DNA of 64,000 bases, from assembly GCF_001896135.2 (NCBI RefSeq), contig NZ_MPOH02000004.1, forward strand, positions 48,874 to 112,873. The letters run 5' to 3'. Below the pieces are notes generated by a model. It ran no database searches. It saw nothing but the letters and a program-made list of their open reading frames with translations, and was not told the origin of the DNA. The translations under genes and the position numbers were made by a program. This document shows positions 20,327 through 29,499 of this stretch, piece by piece (position 1 is the first letter of the stretch; the number at the start of each line of letters is the position of its first letter). Origin of the DNA: Streptomyces phaeoluteigriseus (GTDB lineage: Bacteria; Actinomycetota; Actinomycetes; Streptomycetales; Streptomycetaceae).

Positions 20327-20375
20327 CGTCGTGCGGCACGCGCGCGTGATCCGTCGTGCGGCACACGCGCGTGAT
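20327..20375. repeat. Two tandem 24-base units between convergent genes
   Basis: 20327-20350 and 20352-20375 differ at one base, each containing GTGCGGCAC and a CGCGCGTG palindrome; an inverted GTGCCGCAC follows near 20381. Lying between convergent stops, the block can fold into strong hairpins and may act as a bidirectional terminator. Confidence 0.7.
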
Positions 20376-20430
20376 GTCGCGTGCCGCACACGCACATCTG
20401 TGCCGCACGGCATGGCTGATCCGCCGGGTG

Positions 20431-21774
20431 TCAGACGCCCTTCGGCAGGCGCACGTACGTCACCGCCGTCTCGATGCCGCTGTCGACCAGCCTGCCCCGC
20501 GCGTCGAACGCGCCCGTCCCGTCCGTCATCCCGAAGTCGTTGTCGTTGATCAGGGCGAGCGTGTCGCGGTTCACGAGCGCGACACCCTCGATCTTGCCGG
20601 GCACTCCGGCGACCGTGCCGAGGTCGACGACGAGCCGCTTGGACAGCACCGGGACGCCCGAGGCCGCGGGGTCCGCCAACTGCTCCAGTGACGGCGACGT
20701 CGCCTCGTCGTCCCAGCGGCCGCCCAGGATGTCCGCCTTGCGGTCCAGCCGCACCAGATGGAGCCGGGCGGCCTTGTCCGTGCGCTCCTCGACCAGCAGC
20801 CGGTTCCCGCCCACGGCCACCACGGAGGAGACCTTGAGTTCGGAGGTGTCGTCCTCGCTCGGGTCGACGACCTCGACCGGGTCGAAGCGGTACGCGTACT
20901 CGGCGGTGACCGCCTGCTTCTTCGGCGAGAAGCGCAGCAGACGCACGGTGCGCGAGGCCTCGCCCGCGTCCGTGTCCGGCAGCGACAGTGGGCTCTGCAT
21001 CGCCAGGACGAGGTCGCCGCCCGTTAGCTGCGCCAGCCCCTCCAGGCCGCGGTTGATCTTGCGGTGCAGCAGCACCTCGGGCAGCGCCTCCACCACCGGG
21101 TAGTCGGCACCCGTCAGGTTCAGGCCTCTCGGCACGTAGCGGGTGAGGACCTTCCCGCGCGCGGAGACATGGACCAGCGAAGGCCCGTACTCGTCGACGA
21201 GCCAGAAGCTGCCGTCCGCCGCCCGCACGATGCCCTCGGTGTCCAGCCCGTTCGGGTTGTGGGGCAGGGGCGTCCTCGCGTCGTAGGAGTACGCCGCCTC
21301 GTCGCGCCCCGCCTGGTTCGGCAGGCCCGTCACGGCCTTGCCGGCCGAGGTGGTGAGCGGAATCGACCCAAGCACCTTCACCGTGTTCCCGGACACCCTG
21401 ATCCGGACGATCGCCGGGTCGAAACCGGGCACGGGAAACGTCCGGCGCTTCGTGCCGTCCACCTTGATCTGACCGTTGGGCCCGCGGTCGGTGACCGTCC
21501 AGTACTCGCCCTTGCGGCCCGCCGGGTAGATGTCGCTCCCGATGCCACCCAGGTCCACCCCCCGGTCGTCGGCGACGGCGCCCGGCAGCAGCTCGTTGCT
21601 GAACGTCCCGAGCGGGATGTCGCCGAGCGTCGCCGTCCGGGTGACGTGTGCCTCGCCGGACGCCGTGTGCGCGGACGCCGTTCCGGCGGTGACGAGGGCG
21701 GCCAGCACGGCGAGCGGTACGCCCGCCGCGACGGAACGGTGGACCGCGCGTCGGCCGGTGGCATGCGGGGACAT
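20431..21774 (-). CDS. Secreted esterase-like/phytase-like (PF13449-type) protein
   Basis: 447 residues, ATG at 21774 with AGGAGG seven bases before it. Signal peptide of about 36 residues ending ASA-H. The rest resembles the phytase-like beta-propeller family found in secreted actinobacterial proteins: YWTVTDRGPNG, PNGLDTEGIVRAADGSFWLVDEYGPSLV, KIEGVALVNRDTLALINDND. These acidic loops may bind calcium. Family members are named esterase-like activity of phytase, but the substrate is uncertain, and I do not claim phytate cleavage. It stands alone between a convergent membrane protein and the SWIM gene. Confidence 0.8.
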   Translation of the reverse strand: MSPHATGRRAVHRSVAAGVPLAVLAALVTAGTASAHTASGEAHVTRTATLGDIPLGTFSNELLPGAVADDRGVDLGGIGSDIYPAGRKGEYWTVTDRGPNGQIKVDGTKRRTFPVPGFDPAIVRIRVSGNTVKVLGSIPLTTSAGKAVTGLPNQAGRDEAAYSYDARTPLPHNPNGLDTEGIVRAADGSFWLVDEYGPSLVHVSARGKVLTRYVPRGLNLTGADYPVVEALPEVLLHRKINRGLEGLAQLTGGDLVLAMQSPLSLPDTDAGEASRTVRLLRFSPKKQAVTAEYAYRFDPVEVVDPSEDDTSELKVSSVVAVGGNRLLVEERTDKAARLHLVRLDRKADILGGRWDDEATSPSLEQLADPAASGVPVLSKRLVVDLGTVAGVPGKIEGVALVNRDTLALINDNDFGMTDGTGAFDARGRLVDSGIETAVTYVRLPKGV

Positions 21775-21913
21775 CGAGCCTCCTGAGGAACAAGTGTGGT
21801 GACAGCCGACAGAGTCGATTCACCCGCGGAACACCGTGCGACGCCCCGGTGAACGCGTGGCGTCGGCCGCCCGTCGGGCCGGACCGCACGCCTTCACCGG
21901 AGCGGCTCCCACC

Positions 21914-23205
21914 TCAGGACAGCGCTTCCTCCACCTCCTCGGACGCTACGGCGGCCAGAGCGGTCGCCGGATCCCGGGCCGCGTCCCCGGCCGGCACCCA
22001 GCGCCCGCGCTCCTTGCGGTAGGGCCACCAGCGGCCGTCCCGCCCCAGGCGCAGTTGGCCGGCGACCCGACCACGGTCCACCGGTTGCCCCGGGCCCGCA
22101 GCACCGGCCGTTCGTCCTCCTCCCAGGCGGTGTCCAGGGCGGCACGCGCGCGTGCGAGGGCCTCGCCCTCGACGACCCACTCCTCCTCGAGCACCGCCAG
22201 GGCGGACACGCCCCCTGTGCGCCAGGCCCGGACGGCCAGCGCCAGTTGCTCCCGGCCGCGACCCGAGCCCGCGGCGAGCCGGTCGAGCACCCACTGCGCC
22301 GTGTCGGCGTCACCGGGACGGCCCGCCGCCAGGCGCACCGCGTCCTCACCCACCGTCAGCGTCCACGCCGGAGCCAACCGTTCCGCCCCGCCGCGCAGCG
22401 CCTCCGCGAGCAGGACATGGGCCTGCGCGGCCGTGCGGGCGGCCAGTATCTCCAGGGCCGCGGGTTCCACCACGCCGGCAGGTGGAGCCTCGGTGTCCAA
22501 CGAGGGCGGCACGCCGGGCTGTCCGGGCAGTTCGGGCACGGCGGGCAGCGGAGGCAGGACATGCCCCGCGAGGTACGCCTCCACCGCGTCCACGCCCTGC
22601 TGCGGCGCGGGCGCGGCCTCGGCAGGCGCCGCGGTGCCGCGGGCCTGGAGATCGGCGAGGAGAGCCTGCTCGCCACGTCCGCGCAGGAGGAGCAGCACGA
22701 ACGGGTCCTGATCGAGCAGCCGCGCCACCTGGTAACACAGGGCCGTCGTATGACGGCAGTGGTCCCAGGCGTCACAGCCGCACTCCGCCTCCAGGTCGCC
22801 CAGCCCCGGCAGCAGGTCGATGCCCGCGGCCTCCGCGTCCTCGACCAGGTGCGGCGGCATCTCACGGTCGAGCAGCGCGGCGACATGTCCGGACCGTTCC
22901 ACGGTCAGGTCCAGGAACCGGTCCCACTGGGCGTCCGTCAGGACGTCGAGCAGCACGTCGGCCCGGTATCCCGTGCCGTCACGTTCCTGGACGACAGCCG
23001 TGATCCGCCCGGGCCGCACCGAGACCGCGCCCACGGCACCGGCGCGCGCGAGCCTGCGGCCCGTCCGCACCTGCTCCCCGTCCAGCGCCCCGCCCTCCAG
23101 GGCCGCCAGCCACGCCCGTCCCCACCAGGACTGGGCGAACCCCCTCCCCTGTGCGGGAGGCAGTGCCTCGAAGGTATGTTCCCGCTCGCTGTCGTAGGCG
23201 TTCAT
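21914..23205 (-). CDS. SWIM zinc-finger protein, partner of SNF2 helicase, one frameshift
   Basis: Begins MNAYDSEREHTFEALPPAQG, with the family's AQSWWGRAWLAALE. The SWIM zinc site is ECGCDAWDHCRH (C-x-C-x4-C-x-H) near residue 145. SWIM domains bind DNA or protein. Its ATG overlaps the helicase stop by four bases (ATGA), so the two are translationally coupled and probably form a complex. Near 22056-22061 the frame breaks: with one added base, PANCAWG becomes PAQLRLGRDGRWWPYRKERG and the protein ends EEVEEALS at 21914, about 430 residues. Conserved actinobacterial SWIM-SNF2 pairs have no settled role; chromatin remodelling, repair or defence have been suggested in general terms. Confidence 0.85.
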
Positions 23206-26072
23206 CGGGTGCCCCCTCGCAGTTCCACCAGCTCGGCCAGTTCGGCGTCCGACAGCTCCGTGAACCCCGCCTCGCCGGAGCCGAGCACGGCGTCCGCGAG
23301 ATTCTGCTTGCGGCGCAGCATGTCGGCGATGCGGTCCTCGATCGTGCCCTCCGCGATCAGCCGGTGCACCTGCACCGGCCGGGTCTGCCCGATGCGGTAG
23401 GCGCGGTCGGTGGCCTGCGCCTCGACGGCCGGATTCCACCAGCGGTCGTAGTGCACCACGTGCTCCGCGCGCGTGAGGTTGAGCCCGGTCCCGGCCGCCT
23501 TCAGCGACAGCAGGAACACGGGAACCCCGCCGTCCTGGAAGCGCGCCACCATCGCCTCGCGCTCGGCGACGGGTGTGCCGCCGTGCAGGAACTGGGTCGG
23601 TACGCCCCGCGCGGCCAGATGCCGTTCGAGGACCCGAGCCATGCGGACGTACTGCGTGAACACCAGGACGCCCGCACCTTCGGCGAGGATCGTGTCGAGC
23701 AGTTCGTCCAGCAGTTCCAGCTTCCGGGAGCGCCCGGCGGTCCTGGGGCGCTCCTCCTTGAGGTACTGCGCCGGGTGGTTGCAGATCTGCTTGAGGCCGG
23801 TCAGAAGCTTCACGACCAGCCCACGCCGTGCCATGTCGTCGGCCTCGGCGATCGCCGCCAGCGTCTCCCGCACGACGGCCTCGTACAGGCCCGTCTGTTC
23901 CCTGGTGAGGGACACCGGGCGATCGGTCTCGGTCTTGGGCGGCAGCTCGGGCGCGATGCCGGGGTCCGACTTGCGGCGGCGCAGCAGGAACGGGCTGACG
24001 AGCCGGGCGAGCCGCTCCGCCGCGGCCGGGTCCCCGCCCTCCTCGACGGCTCGGGCGTATCGCGTGCGGAACGTGCCGAGTCGGCCCAGCAGCCCGGGGG
24101 TCGTCCAGTCCAGGATCGCCCACAGCTCCGACAGGTTGTTCTCGACCGGTGTGCCGGTGAGCGCCACGCGCGCGCGTGCCCCGATCGTGCGCAGCGCCCG
24201 CGCGGTCTCCGAGTACGGGTTCTTCACATGCTGCGCCTCGTCCGCCACCACCAGGCCCCAGGGGACCTCGCCGAGCCGGCCCGCGTCCATCCGCAGGGTG
24301 CCGTACGTGGTGAGGACGAACTCCCCGTCGGCCAGCTCCGCGAGATCACGCCGTGGCCCGTGGAAGCGGCGCACCGCCGTGCCGGGGGCGAACCGCTCGA
24401 TCTCCCGTTGCCAGTTGCCCATGAGGGACGTCGGGCAGACCACCAGGGTGGGCCCGGCGGCGGAGGGGTCCGTCCGGCGGTGCAGATGGAGGGCGATCAG
24501 CGTGACGGTCTTGCCGAGCCCCATGTCGTCGGCCAGACAGCAGCCGAGCCCCAGGGACGTGTTCTGGGCCAGCCAGCCCAGACCGCGCCGCTGGTAGTCG
24601 CGCAGCGTCGCGTCGAGCGCGGCGGGCTGTTCCACCGGCTCCTGTTCCTCGGGGCGCGTCAGCCGCTCCCGCAGGGCCGCCAGCCATCCGGTGGGCTGGA
24701 CCTCGACCCGACGGCCGTCGACCTCCGTGGAGCCCGTCAGAGCCGCACCGAGAGCGTCGATGGGTGTCACCTTGCGGTCCTGCCGAGCCCGCGCGCGACG
24801 CACTTCCCGGGGGTCGATCAGCACCCACTGGTCGCGCAGCCGCACGAGCGGCCGGTTCGCCTCAGCGAGGCTGTCCAGTTCCTCGCGCGTAAGGCGCTGG
24901 TCGCCGAGCGCGAAGGACCAACTGAAGCTGAGCAGCGCGTCCGCGGACAGGAACGACGGTGCGTCCGAACCGGCCCTGTCCGGTCCGGGACCATCGTCCG
25001 GCGGGCCCACCACCGCGCGGGCGGTGAGTGTGCGGGCCAGCTCCCTGGGCCAGTGCACCTCCACCCCCGCCGCCGCGAGCGCCTGTGACCCCTCTCCCAG
25101 GAGTTCCGATACCTCCTCGTCGAGCAGGTCGACGGCGTCGGGAACAGCCGCCGACAGCAGGGGCGTGAGCGCCGGCCACGCGCGGGCGGCACGGCGCAGG
25201 GTGAGGAGGGCGTCCGTCCGCGCGCGTGAGCCGAACGCCTGGTGGCCGGCGCCGGAGGACGCCAGATCTCGGCGGCGTCCGCGACGAGCGCGGGATCGCT
25301 CACACTGTGCACCTGGGGCACCGCACGAAAGGCCGGCGTCGACCCCGTGGGGGCCGTGGGGGACAGCCCCGAGATCTCGATCCGCAGCGAGACCCGTACG
25401 CCCGCGTCGTGGCCGGCCGCCACATCGGCGGCCCAGGCCCGCAGTTGCGGCACGTGCACGGGATGTGGTGCCGCGTACGCCGGACCGCCCGTCAGGAGCG
25501 GTGCGGCGGGGGAGCGGGGGAGGGCGTCGGCGACCGCGTCCAGGAAGGCTCGCAGCAGCCGCTCCGGATCGGGCAACCGCAGAGGCGGGGGGCCGGTGAG
25601 CGGTACGGCGTGCGCCTCGGGAGGCATCGCGGCGGCCAGTCGCCGCACCTTCTCGATGTCGTCGCCCCAAGGGGCCCGCGCGCCAGACGTCGTGATCGTC
25701 CGGGGAGAGACCCGGCAGCAGCAGCCCACGTGCGGTGAACTCCAGGGCGGCCAGAGCCGCCGCCCCCCAGAAGGCGACGGCCCGGTGCGCCTCGGGAGCG
25801 GCACGCGCGCGTGTGAGGATGTGCAGGGCCTCCTGCACCGGCAGCAACAGGGCCGACATGCGGACCAGTTCCACGCCTCCCGCCCCGGTGGGCCGGACGA
25901 CGGACACGTCCTCCACCGAGCCGGACCCCGACACCAGGACGGGCGGAACGGCACCGTCGGGATGCCAGAAGGCGACGCGGCCGGTGCGCGCGGGGACCCC
26001 GGGCACGAACACGGCGGGGCAACGAGCCAGTTCCACGATCTCGGACGGTGTTTCCGCGGAAACCCACTGCAC
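23202..26072 (-). CDS. SNF2/RapA-type DEAD/DEAH helicase, two compensating frameshifts
   Basis: About 956 residues. Superfamily 2 Swi2/Snf2 ATPase: LADDMGLGKTVTLIALHL (Walker A), VVADEAQHVKN (Walker B), LTGTPVENNLSELWAILDW, and helicase C motifs VLVFTQYVRMARVLE and QATDRAYRIGQTRPVQVHRL. These enzymes translocate on double-stranded DNA. The N-terminal 500 residues are the poorly conserved accessory region. Between about 25675 and 25258 the correct protein reads in another frame (WGDDIEKVRRLAAAMPPEA to VADAAEIWR), so two opposite indels flank this stretch. GTG start at 26072, GAGGAG upstream. Its stop overlaps the SWIM gene start. Confidence 0.88.
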   Translation of the reverse strand: MQWVSAETPSEIVELARCPAVFVPGVPARTGRVAFWHPDGAVPPVLVSGSGSVEDVSVVRPTGAGGVELVRMSALLLPVQEALHILTRARAAPEAHRAVAFWGAAALAALEFTARGLLLPGLSPDDHDVWRAGPLGRRHREGAATGRRDASRGARRTAHRPPASAVARSGAAAASLPGRGRRRPPPLPRRTAPDGRSGVRGTTSRARAATAGLGRRCGGRPRRGRTGLAADRDLGAVPHGPHGVDAGLSCGAPGAQCERSRARRGRRRDLASSGAGHQAFGSRARTDALLTLRRAARAWPALTPLLSAAVPDAVDLLDEEVSELLGEGSQALAAAGVEVHWPRELARTLTARAVVGPPDDGPGPDRAGSDAPSFLSADALLSFSWSFALGDQRLTREELDSLAEANRPLVRLRDQWVLIDPREVRRARARQDRKVTPIDALGAALTGSTEVDGRRVEVQPTGWLAALRERLTRPEEQEPVEQPAALDATLRDYQRRGLGWLAQNTSLGLGCCLADDMGLGKTVTLIALHLHRRTDPSAAGPTLVVCPTSLMGNWQREIERFAPGTAVRRFHGPRRDLAELADGEFVLTTYGTLRMDAGRLGEVPWGLVVADEAQHVKNPYSETARALRTIGARARVALTGTPVENNLSELWAILDWTTPGLLGRLGTFRTRYARAVEEGGDPAAAERLARLVSPFLLRRRKSDPGIAPELPPKTETDRPVSLTREQTGLYEAVVRETLAAIAEADDMARRGLVVKLLTGLKQICNHPAQYLKEERPRTAGRSRKLELLDELLDTILAEGAGVLVFTQYVRMARVLERHLAARGVPTQFLHGGTPVAEREAMVARFQDGGVPVFLLSLKAAGTGLNLTRAEHVVHYDRWWNPAVEAQATDRAYRIGQTRPVQVHRLIAEGTIEDRIADMLRRKQNLADAVLGSGEAGFTELSDAELAELVELRGGTR

Positions 26073-26314
26073 GGAGATGCCTGCTCCTCAAATTTGACTA
26101 CTGACGTCGGCCGCCGAGGGTACAGCACCCCGCCACCAAATGCGCACCTCTCCTCGAGGAGGGTTCGGTTCGGTGTGCGATTGAAGGTTCTCAGGGACAC
26201 CTCAGGGGTGTACGTCAGGGACGTCTCAGGGGTGATGCTGGAACCGCGCGCCGCGCAGAGCCGTTCTCAGACCAGAGAGCGGCAGCGGCAGCGGCCGCGG
26301 AGGAGGCGACGCAC

Positions 26315-26497
26315 ATGTCGAATAACGCGAAGATCGCGGTAGGGGGAGTGGCCGTAGGGCTCCTGCTGCTGATCTGGCTGCCCTGGTGGGCGGCCCTGCT
26401 GATCATGCTGGGAGTTCCGACGGCGGCGTACCTCATGCTGGACCCCTCGCAGCGGCGCAGGCTGCGCCGCGTCTCACGCAAGGAGCTCGGTCGCTGA
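26315..26497 (+). CDS. Small two-helix membrane protein
   Basis: 60 residues, preceded by GGAGGAGG about ten bases upstream, which supports real translation. One or two hydrophobic segments (AVGGVAVGLLLLIWLPWW and AALLIMLGVPTAAYLML) then a basic tail (PSQRRRLRRVSRKELGR). Small proteins of this type are common in Streptomyces; function unknown. Divergent from the helicase gene across 242 bases that contain repeated CTCAGGG motifs. Confidence 0.65.
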   Translation: MSNNAKIAVGGVAVGLLLLIWLPWWAALLIMLGVPTAAYLMLDPSQRRRLRRVSRKELGR

Positions 26498-26550
26498 GGC
26501 GCGGGGGGCCGCGCCGTGGCCCCCCGTCGTCCAGCACGCCCTCGTTCGGC

Positions 26551-27390
26551 TCAGCTCGGCCGTACGGCCATCTTGTCGAGCGCCTCGAGCAGGCCGGGCA
26601 GCTCGGGCCCCCGGCCGACCGGCAGCACCTCGCCGGGCTCGTCGTCGAGCAGGACGAAAGCGATGTCGTCGGTCCGGGCCACCAGTGACCAGCCGGGGCC
26701 GTCCGCGCGCAGGGTGCGCGCGTCACCCGGCGCGAACGACGAGCGCACGCGCCCCAGCGGAGGTGGTGTCTCGACGTAGGCGCGGACCTCCGCGAGGACA
26801 CGTCGGACACCGCCGCGCCCGGCCGCGGCGGTGTCCTTCTCACCCCGGGTCGTCTCGGCCGGCTCCGACCCGTCGCTTGCGGGCGCGAACTCGGTGTCGT
26901 CGATCTGCTCGCGCCACAGGGCCCACTGGAGCGCGATCTCGTCGGCTCCCAGCCGTCGCTGGGCGGGGCCCCAGGTGGTCGTGTCCGGCGGGCGCAGGGC
27001 GGGGCCGCCCGCCGCCTCCGGGTCGGGGTCGTGCGGCGCCCGCACACCGGGCGCCGCGACGGCGACCGCCAGCGGCCAGCCGGGCAGGGCGGCGACCACC
27101 GTCCGCTCGTCGGGCGACAGGTCGTACTCCATGCCGCAGTCCCATGACGCGATGGCGACGGCCACCAGCGACACGTCGTCGATGGCGACCGTCCACCGAG
27201 CGCCCTCGCCGTCCTGGCCCAGCACCAGGCCGTATCCGTCGGCGAGCGGCGCGAGACCGAGCGCCGCACAGGCCTCCGGGTAGTCGTCGCCCAGCACACT
27301 CGGGAACTTCGCCGGCGTCAGCAACACCGCCGTGAGCACATAGAGCGCATCGTCCGCGGCGGCGACGGCGTCCTCTTCCGTCCCGGCCAT
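26551..27390 (-). CDS. Conserved hypothetical protein
   Basis: 279 residues if started at ATG 27390, where GGGGAGG lies five bases upstream; an in-frame ATG at 27426 lacks this. Soluble and acidic, with strong third-position GC. Segments such as ALYVLTAVLLTPAKFPSVLGDDYPEACAAL in the N-terminal part and WSLVARTDDIAFVLLDDEPG near the end suggest two alpha/beta parts; I recognise no family or catalytic motif. It may be co-transcribed with the small gene ending at 27527. Confidence 0.7.
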   Translation of the reverse strand: MAGTEEDAVAAADDALYVLTAVLLTPAKFPSVLGDDYPEACAALGLAPLADGYGLVLGQDGEGARWTVAIDDVSLVAVAIASWDCGMEYDLSPDERTVVAALPGWPLAVAVAAPGVRAPHDPDPEAAGGPALRPPDTTTWGPAQRRLGADEIALQWALWREQIDDTEFAPASDGSEPAETTRGEKDTAAAGRGGVRRVLAEVRAYVETPPPLGRVRSSFAPGDARTLRADGPGWSLVARTDDIAFVLLDDEPGEVLPVGRGPELPGLLEALDKMAVRPS

Positions 27391-27526
27391 CCCAGCCTCC
27401 CCATCGGTTCGTCCATCGGCGCGCACCCTAGTGCGGCGAGAAGCCGCTTGTCACGACTCCCCGACACGCTCGGAGCTGCAGTTTTCCCACCGGACGGGGG
27501 CGAATCGCCCTCGGCCGTCGACAGTG

Positions 27527-27856
27527 TCACGCCGACGGCAGCCCCAGGAGAGCACGCGCCACGGCCCGCGGTGACTCGTCGCGCTCGCGCGCGAGGGCGA
27601 TCACCGCCCGGCACGCCAGTTCGTTGACCCCGAACGACAGCGCCTCGGGGGACACCCAGCCCGCCACTTCCTCCATCCTGTCCTGGTCGTCCTCCGCGCA
27701 CGCGGAGACGTAGGCGGCGGCCGCCTCGAACAGGTTGTGTGCACGTTTCGCGCCGGCTTTCCGCGGGGCACCCGCGGACCGCTCCCCGCCCGATCGCGTC
27801 CGCCCGCGCGCGGCATCGAGAAATCGTCCCCAGATCCCGCGGACCGAGTCGAGCAT
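27527..27856 (-). CDS. Small conserved hypothetical protein
   Basis: 109 residues. Starts MLDSVRGIWGRFLDAARGR, then a helical body (HNLFEAAAAYVSACAEDD, NELACRAVIALARERDESPR). No known domain, signal or membrane helix. It starts 100 bases from the divergent oxygenase-like gene at 27956. Strong codon bias supports it as real. Confidence 0.6.
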   Translation of the reverse strand: MLDSVRGIWGRFLDAARGRTRSGGERSAGAPRKAGAKRAHNLFEAAAAYVSACAEDDQDRMEEVAGWVSPEALSFGVNELACRAVIALARERDESPRAVARALLGLPSA

Positions 27857-27955
27857 CGCCGACCACCTTCCCCTGCGTGGATGTACCGACCGAGCGTTCA
27901 TCTCCTGTCGCTCAACGTAGAGTTGGAGTTCCGGCAGCAGAAGGGGGACAGCGCG

Positions 27956-28852
27956 GTGAAGCGTTACGAGCGGCTCGGACTGATCCGGCGGATGGACCCC
28001 GTGACGCAGGCCTCCGAGATCTACCGCCTGACCGTCGCGTACGAGTTTCCGTGGGACTTCACGCGGGCCCTTGAACTCGCCCTCTACCGCACCTACGCGG
28101 TGCCGAGCATCGGCAGACTGCTCGCCCGCACGGCGGAGCTCACCGACCGCTCGCAGAAGCGCTACGACGACACCTCGCTGCTCCTCGACGCCGTCGTCGA
28201 GCACGGATTCGACAGTGAAGAGGGCCGAACGGCCGTCCGCCGCATCAACCGCATGCACCGCAGCTACGACATCAGCAACGACGACATGCGCTATGTGCTC
28301 TGCACGTTCGTCGTCGTGCCCAAACGCTGGATCGACGCCTACGGATGGCGCAGGCTGTCACGCCACGAGATCGTCGCCTCCACCGTCCACTACCACACCC
28401 TCGGGCACCGCATGGGCATCAAGGACATCCCCACGTCGTACGAGGAGTTCGAGGCGTGCCTGGACGCCTACGAGGAGGCCCACTTCGGCTGGGACGAGGG
28501 TGCGCGGGCGGTCTCGGACGCCACGCTCGACCTGATGGCCTCCTGGTACCCGCGGCCGCTCGCTCCCGTGCTGCGCACTGCCACCCTCGCACTGCTCGAC
28601 GATCCGCTTCTGCGTGCCTTCCGATACGCCCCGCCGGCACCGGCCACGCGCGCGCTGGTCCGCCGGGCGGTACGCGCGCGCGGACGTGTGGTCCGGCTGT
28701 TCCCGCCACGCCGCGCACCGCACCACGCGCGCCAGAACTGGGAGATCAAGAGTTATCCGGAGGGCTACCTCCTGGAGCAGTTGGGCACATGGCCGGTGCC
28801 CGGGCTGCGAGGCTGTCCCGTACGGCACGGCGACGGCTCAGCCGCCCAGTGA
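27956..28852 (+). CDS. MpaB/LCP-type oxygenase (DUF2236)
   Basis: 298 residues from GTG with AAGGGGG upstream. It carries the DUF2236 pattern of MpaB and latex-clearing-protein relatives: a first helix block (EIYRLTVAYEFPWDFTRALE), the histidine motif RINRMHRSYDIS and the later RRLSRHEIVAS, which in the family supply haem-binding or active-site residues. Family members oxidise hydrophobic substrates; MpaB cleaves a prenyl chain. The exact substrate cannot be told. It is convergent with, and overlaps by 15 bases, the PadR gene. Confidence 0.75.
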   Translation: MKRYERLGLIRRMDPVTQASEIYRLTVAYEFPWDFTRALELALYRTYAVPSIGRLLARTAELTDRSQKRYDDTSLLLDAVVEHGFDSEEGRTAVRRINRMHRSYDISNDDMRYVLCTFVVVPKRWIDAYGWRRLSRHEIVASTVHYHTLGHRMGIKDIPTSYEEFEACLDAYEEAHFGWDEGARAVSDATLDLMASWYPRPLAPVLRTATLALLDDPLLRAFRYAPPAPATRALVRRAVRARGRVVRLFPPRRAPHHARQNWEIKSYPEGYLLEQLGTWPVPGLRGCPVRHGDGSAAQ

Positions 28853-29362
28853 CTCCAGCGTGTCGCGCAGCCAGGTGAGTTCGGCTCTCGACGTCGCCCG
28901 CGCGATGGTCAGCACGCCACGCCGGAACGGGTCGTCCAGCTCCTCGGCGCGCAGCGGCCGGTCACCGTCGTAGAAGAAGCTCGCCGGCTCCTCCAGGAAG
29001 GCCATGCGGCGTCGCAGTACGGCCGCCTGGGCGGGGGCGTCGTCGAGGTGCCGCAGGAAGGCGAGGACCGCGAACCAGCGGTTCTCGTCGGTGATGTCCC
29101 GCTCGTCGGGCTCGGCGAGCCGGCGGCGCAGCTCGAGCCGTCCGTCGTCGGTGAGTCTGAGGACGTGCCGCGGGGCGGCCACGGCACCCGGTTCGGTGGC
29201 CCGCACCAGGAGTCCCGCTTTCTCCAGGCGCTTGATCGCCGGGTACAGGGTGCTCTCGGCCACGGGCCGCACGTGACCGGTGAGCGCCGAGATGCGCTTG
29301 CGCAGCTCGTAACCGTGCAGCGGGGCGTCGTACAGGAAACCGAGGATGGCGAGCTCCAGCAT
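28838..29362 (-). CDS. PadR-family transcriptional regulator
   Basis: 174 residues. Classic PadR winged helix: MLELAILGFLYDAPLHGYEL, RPVAESTLYPAIKRLEKAGL, RHVLRLTDDGRLELRRRL. The C-terminal PadR dimer domain follows (RWFAVLAFLRHLDDAPAQAA). Divergent from an alpha/beta-hydrolase gene. A perfect palindrome of PadR-operator type (29437-29454) lies between them, so it probably represses the hydrolase and itself. Confidence 0.9.
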   Translation of the reverse strand: MLELAILGFLYDAPLHGYELRKRISALTGHVRPVAESTLYPAIKRLEKAGLLVRATEPGAVAAPRHVLRLTDDGRLELRRRLAEPDERDITDENRWFAVLAFLRHLDDAPAQAAVLRRRMAFLEEPASFFYDGDRPLRAEELDDPFRRGVLTIARATSRAELTWLRDTLESLGG

Positions 29363-29436
29363 GACCGCATTCTGCCGCACCGGCGCGGTACCTCTCAGGG
29401 GGCGTATATCGATCACGCCATATTCTGGTTACGCAA

Positions 29437-29454
29437 TACATCGGCACCGATGTA
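29437..29454. promoter_or_regulatory. Putative PadR operator
   Basis: TACATCGG-CA-CCGATGTA, perfect eight-base arms, between the divergent PadR and hydrolase genes. PadR operators commonly contain ATGT/ACAT arms. It lies 46 bases before the hydrolase start, where it could block its promoter. Confidence 0.65.
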
Positions 29455-29499
29455 GTGTCGCCGCGTTCGAGTAGATCGCGTTGCCTTGAGGAGGTAGCG

